In this document: positions 18,033 through 26,255 of the stretch, piece after piece | Layout of the letters: every line of letters starts with the position of its first letter | How positions within the stretch are numbered: position 1 is the first letter of the stretch | Source: Lachnospiraceae bacterium | GTDB taxonomy: Bacteria; Bacillota; Clostridia; Lachnospirales; Lachnospiraceae | Reading direction: 5' to 3' | NCBI GenBank assembly: GCA_900766815.1 | Contig: CAAFWV010000069.1 | Location: 1 to 64,000 of the forward strand | Length of the DNA stretch: 64,000 nt | Translations under genes and position numbers: made by a program | The notes under the pieces: generated by a model | Databases searched by the model: none | What the model saw: the letters and a program-made list of their open reading frames with translations, nothing else | Told to the model about the DNA's origin: nothing

Positions 18033-19484
18033 ATGATTTGTCCAAAGTGTAACAGTGAAATAGCTGAAGGAATGTTATATTGTGAAAAGTGCGGGGCGGA
18101 GATTAACATAGTTCCGGACTTTGTTCCCGAAATTGAGACAAAGCTTGAGGAACTTAAGCCCGATCTTAATTCATTGGAACCAACACTGGACATTCCTGCA
18201 GATGAAGTTAAGGCAAAGAGAATAATAGACAGCGAGCTTCCGGATTCTGACTATACAAATAAAAAGCCGGTTAAGGGTTTGGGTAAAAAGCTTCTGATAG
18301 GTGTGATTGCCGCGATTTTTGTACTTACTATGATATGTATTCTCGGAGTAATGGTTTATCATGACAATTCTCCCACATATCAGTGCAGGAAGGGCGATGA
18401 ACAGTATGATAAGGGCAATATCAAGCAGGCTGTAAGCTATTATGATAAGGCGGTTGCACTTAATCCCAGAAGTCTTGATTACAGAATGAGACTGGCTGAC
18501 TGTTATATAGAGCTTGAGAATATAGAACGTGCCATTCAGGAATATATGGAGCTTGTAATCCTAGAGCCCAATAATTCTTTGGCTTATGCGCAGATTATAT
18601 CGCTGTACGAGAAAAGCAATGATTATGCCGCTATAGCTGAATTCCTAGCTACCTATGGTACTGATGATATACGTTCGCAGTATGTGGATTATCTGGCTAC
18701 CGAACCGGAATTCAGTATAGAGGAGGGAGAGTATGACGAAGCGATAAGCCTTACCCTTACTAATCCTTCTGCCGGTAAGATATTCTATACAACGGACGGA
18801 ACCACACCCAATGAGAGCAGCTTCGTATACAGTGACCCTATTTTCTTAAATAAGGGTGATTATGAAATCAATGCGATTTTTCAGAATGAATACGGTGTAT
18901 TCTCATCTGTTGTAAGTAAGAGCTATATCATTCTTGCGGAGGCACCGATTGAACCTGTAGTTTCACTTGATTCCGGAGCATATGATACACCGCAGCTTAT
19001 TCATGTAATCATTCCTGACGGCTGCCAGGTATATTATACCTTGGATGGCAGTGTGCCTGATGAGAGCAGCAGAATCTATGGTGAGCCCATTCCGCTTGAT
19101 AAGGGAATATCACATTACAGCTTCGCTGCGATTAATGAGGACCATCTGTCGAGTCCGGTTGTTTACAGGGATTACACTCTTGAAATCTCTGCAGCCTTTA
19201 CCGAGGATGAGGGAGTTGCTGTGCTGTATCAGGGACTGGTTGACAGACATTATCTTAAGGATATAGATGGTTCAAGTGAGAATTATCCCGGCATTTTCTC
19301 ATATCTATATTCCGAACTTAGGAATATAGGAGGTATTACCGTATATTGCTACAATGAGTACTATGTCTACGGTTCCGGAGCAAGGGCTATGACAAGCAAT
19401 ATTTTCGGTGTGGATGTAAATACAGGAGATATTTACCTGGTTAAGAAGAATTCCAATGATAATTACACACTAAATTCGTTTTAG
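18033..19484 (+). CDS. Zinc-ribbon, TPR and chitobiase-C-like membrane protein
   Basis: 483 residues in a modular order. An N-terminal zinc ribbon has two CxxC pairs (CPKC, CEKC; residues 3-21). An acidic linker and one membrane helix (about residues 85-110) follow. Then come tetratricopeptide repeats (about 118-200), with EQYDKGNIKQAVSYYDKAVALNP as the first, and two copies of a chitobiase/hexosaminidase C-terminal-like fold (about 230-390), each with YYTLDG or FYTTDG and PNESS/PDESS cores. The C-terminal 95 residues resemble no domain I know. Topology implies a cytosolic zinc ribbon and an external TPR-beta region. Function is unknown; envelope sensing or scaffolding is a guess. It lies 8 nt after fhs. 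Confidence 0.78.
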   Translation: MICPKCNSEIAEGMLYCEKCGAEINIVPDFVPEIETKLEELKPDLNSLEPTLDIPADEVKAKRIIDSELPDSDYTNKKPVKGLGKKLLIGVIAAIFVLTMICILGVMVYHDNSPTYQCRKGDEQYDKGNIKQAVSYYDKAVALNPRSLDYRMRLADCYIELENIERAIQEYMELVILEPNNSLAYAQIISLYEKSNDYAAIAEFLATYGTDDIRSQYVDYLATEPEFSIEEGEYDEAISLTLTNPSAGKIFYTTDGTTPNESSFVYSDPIFLNKGDYEINAIFQNEYGVFSSVVSKSYIILAEAPIEPVVSLDSGAYDTPQLIHVIIPDGCQVYYTLDGSVPDESSRIYGEPIPLDKGISHYSFAAINEDHLSSPVVYRDYTLEISAAFTEDEGVAVLYQGLVDRHYLKDIDGSSENYPGIFSYLYSELRNIGGITVYCYNEYYVYGSGARAMTSNIFGVDVNTGDIYLVKKNSNDNYTLNSF

Positions 19485-19537
19485 CTGATATTTTGAGCAG
19501 GGTTATATTCGATTTGCTCCTTTAGCGAGAGAAAGTG

Positions 19538-19566
19538 TTGCAATTAGAGCGATTTTATCATAATAT
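19538..19566 (+). promoter_or_regulatory. Candidate promoter of nfnAB
   Basis: TTGCAA (19538-19543), 17-bp spacer, TAATAT (19561-19566); predicted start about 30 nt before the nfnA Shine-Dalgarno region. The spacing is good but the -10 box is imperfect. The only intrinsic-stop candidate before it is a weak GAGCA/TGCTC pairing. Confidence 0.45.
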
Positions 19567-19602
19567 TTTTAAGATTGGATTTATAGATTGTAGGAGGATA
19601 AT

Positions 19603-20481
19603 ATGTACAAGATTATTAAGGCAAGAGAGCTTGCTGCCAATATCTATGAGATGGTGGTTGAGGCTCCGTTTGTAGCCAGGAAATGTTTGCCGGGTCAGTT
19701 CTTAATCGTAAGAAGTTATGCTGACAGTGAGCGAATCCCATTGACCATTTGCGATTATGACAGGGAGGCCGGAACGGTTACTCTTGTATTCCAGATAGTT
19801 GGTGCATCAACCAAGGAGATGAGCAATCTTAAGCTCGGCGATTCATTCTGCGATGTTGTCGGACCTCTTGGTAATGCTTCAGAGCTTACAGACCTTAGTG
19901 ATGAGGAGCTTCAGGCTAAGAAGATATTGTTTGTTGCCGGTGGTGTCGGTGCAGCTCCCGTATATCCTCAGGTTAAATACCTCAAGGAGCATGGATGTGA
20001 CGTCGATGTTATCGTTGGTTCCAAGACTAAAGATATGCTTATTCTTGAGGAGGAAATGAAGGCTGTAGCAGGCAATCTCTATGTTACTACCGACGATGGT
20101 TCCTACGGCAGAAGCGGTATGGTTACCAAGGTAATCGAGGATCTTGTTGCAGAGGGTAAGCAGTATGATGTATGTGTTGCAATCGGACCCATGATTATGA
20201 TGAAGTTCGTTGCCAAGCTTACCAAGACTCTGGGTATTCCTACTATTGTAAGCATGAACCCCGTTATGGTTGACGGTACAGGAATGTGCGGTGCCTGCCG
20301 AATCATTGTAGGCGATGAGGTTAAGTTCGCCTGCGTTGACGGTCCTGAGTTTGACGGACACCTGGTTGACTTTGACGGTGCTATGAAGCGTGCTGCTGCA
20401 TATAAGACAGAAGAGGGCCGTAAGATGCTTGAGCTCACAGAGGGTGATACACATCATGGCGGCTGTGGCAACTGCAACTAG
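19603..20481 (+). CDS. nfnA: NADH-dependent reduced ferredoxin:NADP oxidoreductase, small subunit
   Basis: 292 residues. An N-terminal FAD-binding beta barrel (RIPLTICDYD around residue 45) is followed by an NAD-binding Rossmann domain (FVAGGVGAAPVYPQ). A C-terminal [2Fe-2S] site has the CGAC and later Cys ligands (GTGMCGACRI, KFAC), and the extreme C-terminus has CGNC. With NfnB, 21 nt downstream, it forms the flavin-based electron-bifurcating complex that reduces NADP using NADH and reduced ferredoxin. The same family was earlier named sulfide dehydrogenase or DHOD electron-transfer subunit; the partner gene favours Nfn. AGGAGG precedes the ATG. Confidence 0.9.
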   Translation: MYKIIKARELAANIYEMVVEAPFVARKCLPGQFLIVRSYADSERIPLTICDYDREAGTVTLVFQIVGASTKEMSNLKLGDSFCDVVGPLGNASELTDLSDEELQAKKILFVAGGVGAAPVYPQVKYLKEHGCDVDVIVGSKTKDMLILEEEMKAVAGNLYVTTDDGSYGRSGMVTKVIEDLVAEGKQYDVCVAIGPMIMMKFVAKLTKTLGIPTIVSMNPVMVDGTGMCGACRIIVGDEVKFACVDGPEFDGHLVDFDGAMKRAAAYKTEEGRKMLELTEGDTHHGGCGNCN

Positions 20482-20502
20482 GAAGAACAGGAGGATAAAG
20501 CA

Positions 20503-21894
20503 ATGGAAGTAGATGTAATGAAGAAGATTCCTGTTCGTGAGCAGGATGCAAAAGAGCGAGCAACTAACTTTGAAGAGGTATGTCTCGGATATGATGCCAA
20601 GGAGGCCATGGCCGAGGCTACAAGATGTATCAATTGTAAAAATGCACAGTGTGTAAAGGGATGTCCCGTTAATATTGATATTCCCGGATTTATAAGCAAG
20701 GTAAAGGACGGAGAGTTTAAGGAAGCATATGACGTAATCTCTAAGTCAAGTGCACTTCCCGCAGTATGTGGTCGTGTATGTCCTCAGGAGAGCCAGTGTG
20801 AAGGCAAGTGTATCAGAGGAATTAAGGGTGAGCCTATCTCTATAGGTAAGCTTGAGAGATTCGTTGCAGACTGGGCTGCCGAGAACGGAATTAAGCCTTC
20901 TGTAGATGCTCCTTCCAACGGTAAGAAGGTTGCTGTTATAGGTTCGGGTCCTGCAGGTCTTACATGTGCGGGAGATCTTGCCAAGATGGGATATGATGTT
21001 ACTATCTATGAAGCACTTCATCAGCCCGGCGGAGTACTTGTATATGGTATTCCCGAGTTCCGTCTGCCTAAGGAGAAGGTAGTTGCCAAGGAGATTGAGA
21101 ACGTGAAGTCTCTTGGCGTTAAGATTGAGACCAATGTTATTGTAGGTAAGTCTATTACCATAGATGAGCTTATTGAGGAAGAGGGCTTTGATGCCGTATT
21201 CATCGGTTCGGGAGCAGGACTTCCCAAGTTCATGGGAATCAAGGGCGAGACAGCTAACGGTGTATTCTCAGCGAATGAGTACTTAACCAGAAGCAACCTC
21301 ATGAAGGCTTTTGATTCTAAGAGTACAACACCTATTAAGGTTGGTAAGAAGGTAGCTGTAGTCGGTGGTGGTAATGTAGCTATGGATGCTGCAAGAACAG
21401 CACTCAGACTGGGCTCAGAAGTACATATAATTTACAGAAGAAGTGAAGAAGAGCTTCCTGCAAGAGTGGAAGAGGTTCATCATGCCAAGGAAGAGGGTAT
21501 CATCTTTGATTTGCTGACCAATCCTGTTGAGATTCTTGAGGATGAGAACGGATGGGTATCAGGAATTAAGTGTATCAGGATGGAGCTTGGTGAGCCCGAT
21601 GCATCCGGCAGAAGACGTCCTGTTGAGGTTAAGGGTTCAGAGTTTGTCATTGATGTTGATACAGTAATCATGTCTCTCGGTACAAGCCCCAATCCGCTTA
21701 TTTCTTCAACTACCAAGGGACTTGAGATTAATAACCATAAGTGCATCATTGCAACAGAGGATACAGGTGCTACATCTAAGGAAGGTGTATATGCCGGTGG
21801 TGATGCTGTTACAGGTGCTGCAACAGTTATTCTTGCCATGGGTGCAGGTAAGGCTGCTGCCAAGGGAATTGACGAATATCTGCAGTCAAAATAA
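20503..21894 (+). CDS. nfnB: NADH-dependent reduced ferredoxin:NADP oxidoreductase, large subunit
   Basis: 463 residues, GltD/GltA-like. The N-terminus holds two four-cysteine clusters for [4Fe-4S] centres (CINCKNAQCVKGCP and CGRVCPQESQCEGKC). Two dinucleotide folds follow: FAD at GSGPAGLTCAG and NADPH at VVGGGNVAMDAARTA. In the Nfn complex this subunit bears the bifurcating FAD. GGAGG lies upstream of the ATG. A glutamate synthase small-subunit role is the alternative, but the adjacent nfnA and absence of a large GltB gene argue against it. This links ferredoxin-based fermentation to NADPH supply. Confidence 0.9.
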   Translation: MEVDVMKKIPVREQDAKERATNFEEVCLGYDAKEAMAEATRCINCKNAQCVKGCPVNIDIPGFISKVKDGEFKEAYDVISKSSALPAVCGRVCPQESQCEGKCIRGIKGEPISIGKLERFVADWAAENGIKPSVDAPSNGKKVAVIGSGPAGLTCAGDLAKMGYDVTIYEALHQPGGVLVYGIPEFRLPKEKVVAKEIENVKSLGVKIETNVIVGKSITIDELIEEEGFDAVFIGSGAGLPKFMGIKGETANGVFSANEYLTRSNLMKAFDSKSTTPIKVGKKVAVVGGGNVAMDAARTALRLGSEVHIIYRRSEEELPARVEEVHHAKEEGIIFDLLTNPVEILEDENGWVSGIKCIRMELGEPDASGRRRPVEVKGSEFVIDVDTVIMSLGTSPNPLISSTTKGLEINNHKCIIATEDTGATSKEGVYAGGDAVTGAATVILAMGAGKAAAKGIDEYLQSK

Positions 21895-21915
21895 GGCAGA
21901 TACTGGAGGTATAAC

Positions 21916-22593
21916 ATGGGATTTTGCCCTAAGTGCGGATATGAATATAAGCCGGGTTTCACTATGTGCTCCGACTGTGGAGTTGAGCTTGTAGATGAGC
22001 TTCCTGTAGAAAATAATGAGACTTCGGAAATAACTGCAGATTTCTTCATGACAGAGGATTCGGAAGCTGTTACAGAGGCTGCTTCGGATAGTGACGGCGT
22101 CGCAGAGAAGCATCCAAGAAGCGTCAGAAGCTCCACCTATGTGGATCCTATGGAGAGAGCCGAGAATTACAGGTCCGGAGCTGTTGTATTGTTCCTTGTG
22201 GGTATTATTGGTGTTGTTGCATTGATTCTTATGGATCTTAATATCATACCAATTAATTTCTTCGGTTCATCAAATTATTTGGTCAATATTGTAATGGGGG
22301 CACTTTTTGCAATATTTATTGCTATGGGTGTCAATTCGATGATTAATTACAATAAGCTTAAGAACAAAGCCTCTACGGATGATGAGCTTAGGCAGAGAAT
22401 ATATTCATGGATAGATAATGAGCTTGATAAGAGCATCCTTGATGAGAATGTCAGTGAAGAAGACAATGAAGAGATTAAGTACTTTAATCGTACTCAGGTC
22501 CTGTCTGATGAATTGAGCAGGAGGTTTGATGACCTGTCTGATGATTTCAGGGATTATATTATCGAAGACCTCTATGACAGGATATACGGATGA
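21916..22593 (+). CDS. Zinc-ribbon membrane protein, function unknown
   Basis: 225 residues. The N-terminal zinc ribbon has CPKC and CSDC pairs (residues 4-22). An acidic linker precedes two adjacent membrane helices (about residues 90-112 and 120-142), and the C-terminal 75 residues are strongly acidic and helical (repeated DDLSDDFRDY-type segments). A catalytic site is not visible. It has the same zinc-ribbon-plus-helix design as the protein at 18033-19484 but no TPR or beta domains. The stop overlaps the rlmH start (ATGA), so translation is coupled to a ribosome methyltransferase. It may be a local membrane sensor; this is speculation. Confidence 0.72.
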   Translation: MGFCPKCGYEYKPGFTMCSDCGVELVDELPVENNETSEITADFFMTEDSEAVTEAASDSDGVAEKHPRSVRSSTYVDPMERAENYRSGAVVLFLVGIIGVVALILMDLNIIPINFFGSSNYLVNIVMGALFAIFIAMGVNSMINYNKLKNKASTDDELRQRIYSWIDNELDKSILDENVSEEDNEEIKYFNRTQVLSDELSRRFDDLSDDFRDYIIEDLYDRIYG

Positions 22594-23069
22594 GAATAAG
22601 TATTATCTGTGTTGGTAAGATTAAAGAGAAGTTCTATACTGATGCTTGTGCCGAATATGTGAAGCGCCTGAGCAAGTATACGAAGCTTGATATAATTGAG
22701 CTTCCCGATGAGAAGACACCTGATAATGCAAGTGATACGATGGTTGATGCCATATTAAGTAAGGAGGCAGACAGGATTCTTGATAAGCTTCCCGGCCAGG
22801 CTTATGTATATGCTACTGCCATTGAGGGCAGGTCGACGGATTCGGTTAAGTTCGCCAAATCCATTGACTCTCTTATGACAGGCGGGAACAGTCATATAGC
22901 ATTTATTATCGGCGGCAGTCTGGGACTGCATGAGAGTGTGAAAAGAAGAGCCAATGAGCTTATAAGTTTTTCGGCAATGACCTTTCCTCACCAGCTTATG
23001 CGTGTTATTCTATTGGAACAGATATACAGAGCATTCAGAATTATCAATAATGAGCCATACCACAAATAG
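22590..23069 (+). CDS. rlmH: 23S rRNA (pseudouridine1915-N3)-methyltransferase
   Basis: 159 residues, a small SPOUT methyltransferase that methylates pseudouridine 1915 in helix 69 of 23S rRNA. The trefoil-knot SAM loop is seen in FIIGGSLGLHESVK, and the C-terminus FPHQLMRVILLEQIYRAFRIINNEPYHK is the conserved end of the family. Start is by ATGA overlap with the preceding gene. The last five codons and the stop are built into a strong terminator hairpin, so coding and termination signals share sequence. Confidence 0.95.
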   Translation: MRISIICVGKIKEKFYTDACAEYVKRLSKYTKLDIIELPDEKTPDNASDTMVDAILSKEADRILDKLPGQAYVYATAIEGRSTDSVKFAKSIDSLMTGGNSHIAFIIGGSLGLHESVKRRANELISFSAMTFPHQLMRVILLEQIYRAFRIINNEPYHK

Positions 23070-23083
23070 TGGTATGGCTTTTT
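23053..23083 (+). terminator. Strong Rho-independent terminator overlapping the rlmH stop
   Basis: A perfect 11-bp stem AGCCATACCAC / GTGGTATGGCT with AAATA loop, followed by TTTTT. The rlmH TAG codon (23067-23069) spans the loop and the first base of the second arm. It closes the nfnAB-zinc ribbon-rlmH unit. Confidence 0.9.
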
Positions 23084-23115
23084 GTCAATTGGAAGTCAAT
23101 TAAGGTCATAAAATC

Positions 23116-23144
23116 TTGTGTATTATGCCTCCCAATGGTACAAT
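23116..23144 (+). promoter_or_regulatory. Candidate promoter for the phoH-to-miaA run
   Basis: TTGTGT (23116-23121), 17-bp spacer, TACAAT (23139-23144). Predicted transcription start is near 23151, so the leader before the phoH ATG would be only about 19 nt. The -35 box is weak and the -10 box good. Confidence 0.5.
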
Positions 23145-23169
23145 ATATTAGATTGGGCATAGTGTTTAT

Positions 23170-24144
23170 ATGGAAGAATTTATTACTATTGATGCATCTC
23201 ATGCACCGGACATTTTCGGACCCTGTGATGCATATGTTAAGAAAATTGAACGAAGCTTAAAGGTCAGCATTGTTAACCGTGGAGAGAAGGTAATCATTAC
23301 CGGTTCAGATGCCAATGTAAGGCATGCAAGAGCAGTTCTTGAGACCCTGGCGGCTCTTAGGAACAGGGGTAATGACATCTCTGAACAGGATGTTGATTAT
23401 TCCATTGCCATGAGCATGGAAGAACAGCAGCAGGAGATGCTTAACCTTGATAAGGATCTGATATGTCATACCATTAACGGAAGACCAATTAAGCCTAAGA
23501 CTGTCGGTCAGAGCGAATATATCAATGCAATCAGAAATAATATGATTGTATTTGGTCTGGGTCCTGCCGGAACGGGCAAAACCTATCTTGCCATGGCTAT
23601 GGCTATAACCGCCTTCAAGAACGGTGAGGTAGAGAGGATTATACTTACAAGACCGGCAATAGAAGCAGGAGAGAAGCTTGGCTTCCTTCCGGGAGATCTT
23701 CAGAGTAAGGTAGACCCTTATCTCAGACCTTTATATGATGCGCTTTATCAGATTATGGGTGCTGACAGCTTCAATAAGAACATGGAGAAGGGTCTTATTG
23801 AGGTTGCACCACTGGCCTATATGAGAGGTCGAACCTTAGATAATGCATACATCATCCTGGATGAGGCGCAGAATACTACTCCTGCTCAGATGAAGATGTT
23901 CTTAACCCGTATCGGCTTCGGCTCTAAGGTGATCGTAACCGGTGATATGACGCAGAAGGACCTTGCAAGCAATGTAAAGTCCGGTCTTGAGGTCGCTATT
24001 AAGGTACTTAAGAATATCGAAGGCATATCCTTTATTACTCTTACAAGCAAGGATGTGGTGAGACATCCCCTTGTTATGAAGATTGTTCAGGCTTATGACA
24101 AATATGAAAGCAGACAGAAGAGGAACTCATCCGATAAAAGGTAA
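23170..24144 (+). CDS. phoH: PhoH-like ATPase
   Basis: 324 residues. An N-terminal KH-like domain (about 1-90) suggests RNA contact. The P-loop domain follows with Walker A GPAGTGKT (about residues 131-138), Walker B YIILDEAQNT and a VTGDMTQKDL motif. In Firmicutes phoH is regularly followed by ybeY, as here (8 nt), and is thought to act in RNA or ribosome metabolism. The start has no good Shine-Dalgarno; only GGG about 10 nt upstream is visible, and the leader is predicted to be short. The ATG is supported by the family N-terminus and by lack of another in-frame start nearby. Confidence 0.9.
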   Translation: MEEFITIDASHAPDIFGPCDAYVKKIERSLKVSIVNRGEKVIITGSDANVRHARAVLETLAALRNRGNDISEQDVDYSIAMSMEEQQQEMLNLDKDLICHTINGRPIKPKTVGQSEYINAIRNNMIVFGLGPAGTGKTYLAMAMAITAFKNGEVERIILTRPAIEAGEKLGFLPGDLQSKVDPYLRPLYDALYQIMGADSFNKNMEKGLIEVAPLAYMRGRTLDNAYIILDEAQNTTPAQMKMFLTRIGFGSKVIVTGDMTQKDLASNVKSGLEVAIKVLKNIEGISFITLTSKDVVRHPLVMKIVQAYDKYESRQKRNSSDKR

Positions 24145-24152
24145 TTAAGTAT

Positions 24153-24659
24153 ATGAATAATGTGATATATCTGGAAAATGATACGGATATAAAATTTGAT
24201 TTTGACTTTGAGGAAGTGGCAATTAAGGTTGTAAATATGGCAACTGAGATAATTAATTGCCCCTTCGAGTGTGAAGTTAACATCCTCCTTACGGTTGATG
24301 ATGAAATACATGAGATAAACAGAGAGACACGCGGAATAGACAGGGCTACGGATGTTCTTTCATTTCCGAATCTTTTCTTTGATGAGCCTGCCAGATTTGA
24401 TGTAGATGAAGCATCTATGGCAGACATAGTGAATCCTGAGACGGGAAGGGTGATTCTTGGTGAGATGATAATATCTCTTGACAGGGTTAAGAGTCAGGCT
24501 GAGAGCTACGGCCATTCCACTCTCCGAGAATATGCATTTCTCATTGCCCACAGCATGCTGCATCTCATGGGCTTTGACCATATGAGTGAGGAGGAAGCTG
24601 CGGTTATGGAGCAGTGGCAGAGGGTTATTCTTGACAGACTCGGCATTACTAGGGAATAG
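24153..24659 (+). CDS. ybeY: Endoribonuclease / rRNA maturation factor YbeY
   Basis: 168 residues. The zinc site is clear near the C-terminus: HSMLHLMGFDH, the HxxxHxxxxxH signature of UPF0054. An upstream conserved RGIDRATDVLSFP segment is also present. YbeY matures 16S rRNA 3' ends and takes part in ribosome quality control. It lies between phoH and a flippase-like gene, with 8-nt gaps on both sides. No Shine-Dalgarno is strong (AGTATATG context), suggesting translation is coupled to phoH. Confidence 0.93.
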   Translation: MNNVIYLENDTDIKFDFDFEEVAIKVVNMATEIINCPFECEVNILLTVDDEIHEINRETRGIDRATDVLSFPNLFFDEPARFDVDEASMADIVNPETGRVILGEMIISLDRVKSQAESYGHSTLREYAFLIAHSMLHLMGFDHMSEEEAAVMEQWQRVILDRLGITRE

Positions 24660-24666
24660 GTATTAT

Positions 24667-26253
24667 ATGCGGGAAAAATTGCTAATAATTAAGAGAATCA
24701 TATTTTTGATCTTCCTGTTTGTTGCAGGCTATCTTACCGGAGATACAGGCACAGGGCTGCTGCTTGCAGGCTTCTCTGTCTTTAGCCTTATATTTGTGCT
24801 CCTGTTTGGCGGGATAGAGGATACGGTCTATAAGATGGTAACGGTTAGGAAGAATAAGGGCTTTGACAGCCAGGCTGCGAAGGTATTCCACTTTGGACTT
24901 TCCTATGCCTTAGTTTTGGGCGCTTTGGCTGCTGTTATTATGTGGTTTGGAAGTCTAAAGCTATCTGAGCTTGTATTTGGATATCCCATTATGCAGAGTA
25001 TATTGGGTTTCTTCGGAATCCTTTTTCTGCTTCTTGGGCTTTACTCAGTGCTCAGAGGTTATACCAAGGCCTGCGGATATGAGGGCATACTTTTTATAAC
25101 GGATATTGTTGAGAGCATAATACTTATTGTCGGCGGCGTGTTCATTACAAGGTTCTTCAGTGCATATGGCACCAAGGTGGCAGCTGTTCTTAAGGATGAT
25201 ATATATACCAATCTGAATGGTACAATCGGAGTCATGATTACCCTCTGTATATCTGTATTCGTATCAAGTCTTATCATGCTTGTAGTTATTCTGCTGTATG
25301 CAGGTGGTCGGATTGTCGATACCGGAAGAGCAGTTAATGTTAAGAAGAATTTCAAGAGAAGCTTCATTAAGACCTGTGTGCTTTCAAGAGCTGAGAATAT
25401 ATTTACGGTGCTCGCATACTTTGTGGCAATTCTTATGTATGTGAGAAAATCTCACTCGCTTGATTTAAATGCGGCGCCTGTATTTGCAGAGGTTGGACTG
25501 GTGATATATAAGCTTTTCGTGTTTGTATTTGTGATTATTGTACCATATATGGCTTATTCCAACAGGGAGAAGCGTAAGGTTAAGAATGACGTTGCGAAGG
25601 AGGAGCATAAGACCGTCCGTATGAGGTCACTGTATTATATCAAGAATACGATGTTTATGATTCTTCCTGCTACAGCAACTATGATTACCCTTGCTAAGCC
25701 CATAGTCGGTGTGTTCTGCAGCGGACTTATGAATGAGGGCGTTGTTATCTTAAGGAAGGGAGGAATCCTGATTCTGCTTATAGCCTTAAGTATCTGCTTT
25801 AAGAACATACTGAAAGGTGTTGGTCAGGAGCTGCTGTTCTATGCAGGACAGGGTATATCATTCGTGACAATGCTGGTATTTCTGTACTCATCTCTGAATG
25901 TAAATACGGATATCTCATATGTTGTTCTTGCCCTTGTAATATATTATCTTGCCCTTGATGTAATTACGGGCTTCCTGGCGATACGTATGGTAGGGCTTAA
26001 TATTTATGACCTTGGAATAAGAGTGGGCAAGCCTATCGGAGCTGTACTTCTGCTTGTACTCATCGAGGCCATGATAGATAAGTTCATGATACTCAGCTGG
26101 CCTTTGTTTATACTTACGGTTGCAGTGGGATATGTGGTTTACTTCGTTGCCTGCGGATTCCTTGGCTGCATTACAATTAAGGATGTCAATTCCCTGAAGG
26201 GAACGATAACCTATTATCCTGCATTTATTACTGAGAGATTCCTTGGGAAGTGA
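24667..26253 (+). CDS. MOP-superfamily flippase-like membrane protein
   Basis: 528 residues with about 12-14 membrane segments spread evenly over the chain, the layout of the multidrug/oligosaccharidyl-lipid/polysaccharide (MOP) flippases that include MurJ, SpoVB and Wzx. Short cationic loops (for example KKNFKRSF and NREKRKVKND) separate two halves. Substrate is not evident; lipid-linked cell-wall or polysaccharide precursors are likely for the family. ATG 24667 is chosen, just after the ybeY stop, with AGG near the junction; a longer frame would run back inside ybeY. The next gene starts 2 nt after its stop. Confidence 0.72.
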   Translation: MREKLLIIKRIIFLIFLFVAGYLTGDTGTGLLLAGFSVFSLIFVLLFGGIEDTVYKMVTVRKNKGFDSQAAKVFHFGLSYALVLGALAAVIMWFGSLKLSELVFGYPIMQSILGFFGILFLLLGLYSVLRGYTKACGYEGILFITDIVESIILIVGGVFITRFFSAYGTKVAAVLKDDIYTNLNGTIGVMITLCISVFVSSLIMLVVILLYAGGRIVDTGRAVNVKKNFKRSFIKTCVLSRAENIFTVLAYFVAILMYVRKSHSLDLNAAPVFAEVGLVIYKLFVFVFVIIVPYMAYSNREKRKVKNDVAKEEHKTVRMRSLYYIKNTMFMILPATATMITLAKPIVGVFCSGLMNEGVVILRKGGILILLIALSICFKNILKGVGQELLFYAGQGISFVTMLVFLYSSLNVNTDISYVVLALVIYYLALDVITGFLAIRMVGLNIYDLGIRVGKPIGAVLLLVLIEAMIDKFMILSWPLFILTVAVGYVVYFVACGFLGCITIKDVNSLKGTITYYPAFITERFLGK

Positions 26254-26255
26254 TT

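Noticed and set aside
19485..19530. Terminator after the zinc-ribbon/TPR gene
   Set aside because: GAGCA/TGCTC gives a 5-bp stem with a long loop and only a short CTTT after it.
24667..26253. Calling the flippase-like gene murJ or spoVB
   Set aside because: The membrane layout fits the MOP superfamily but no residue signature visible to me separates MurJ, SpoVB and Wzx types.
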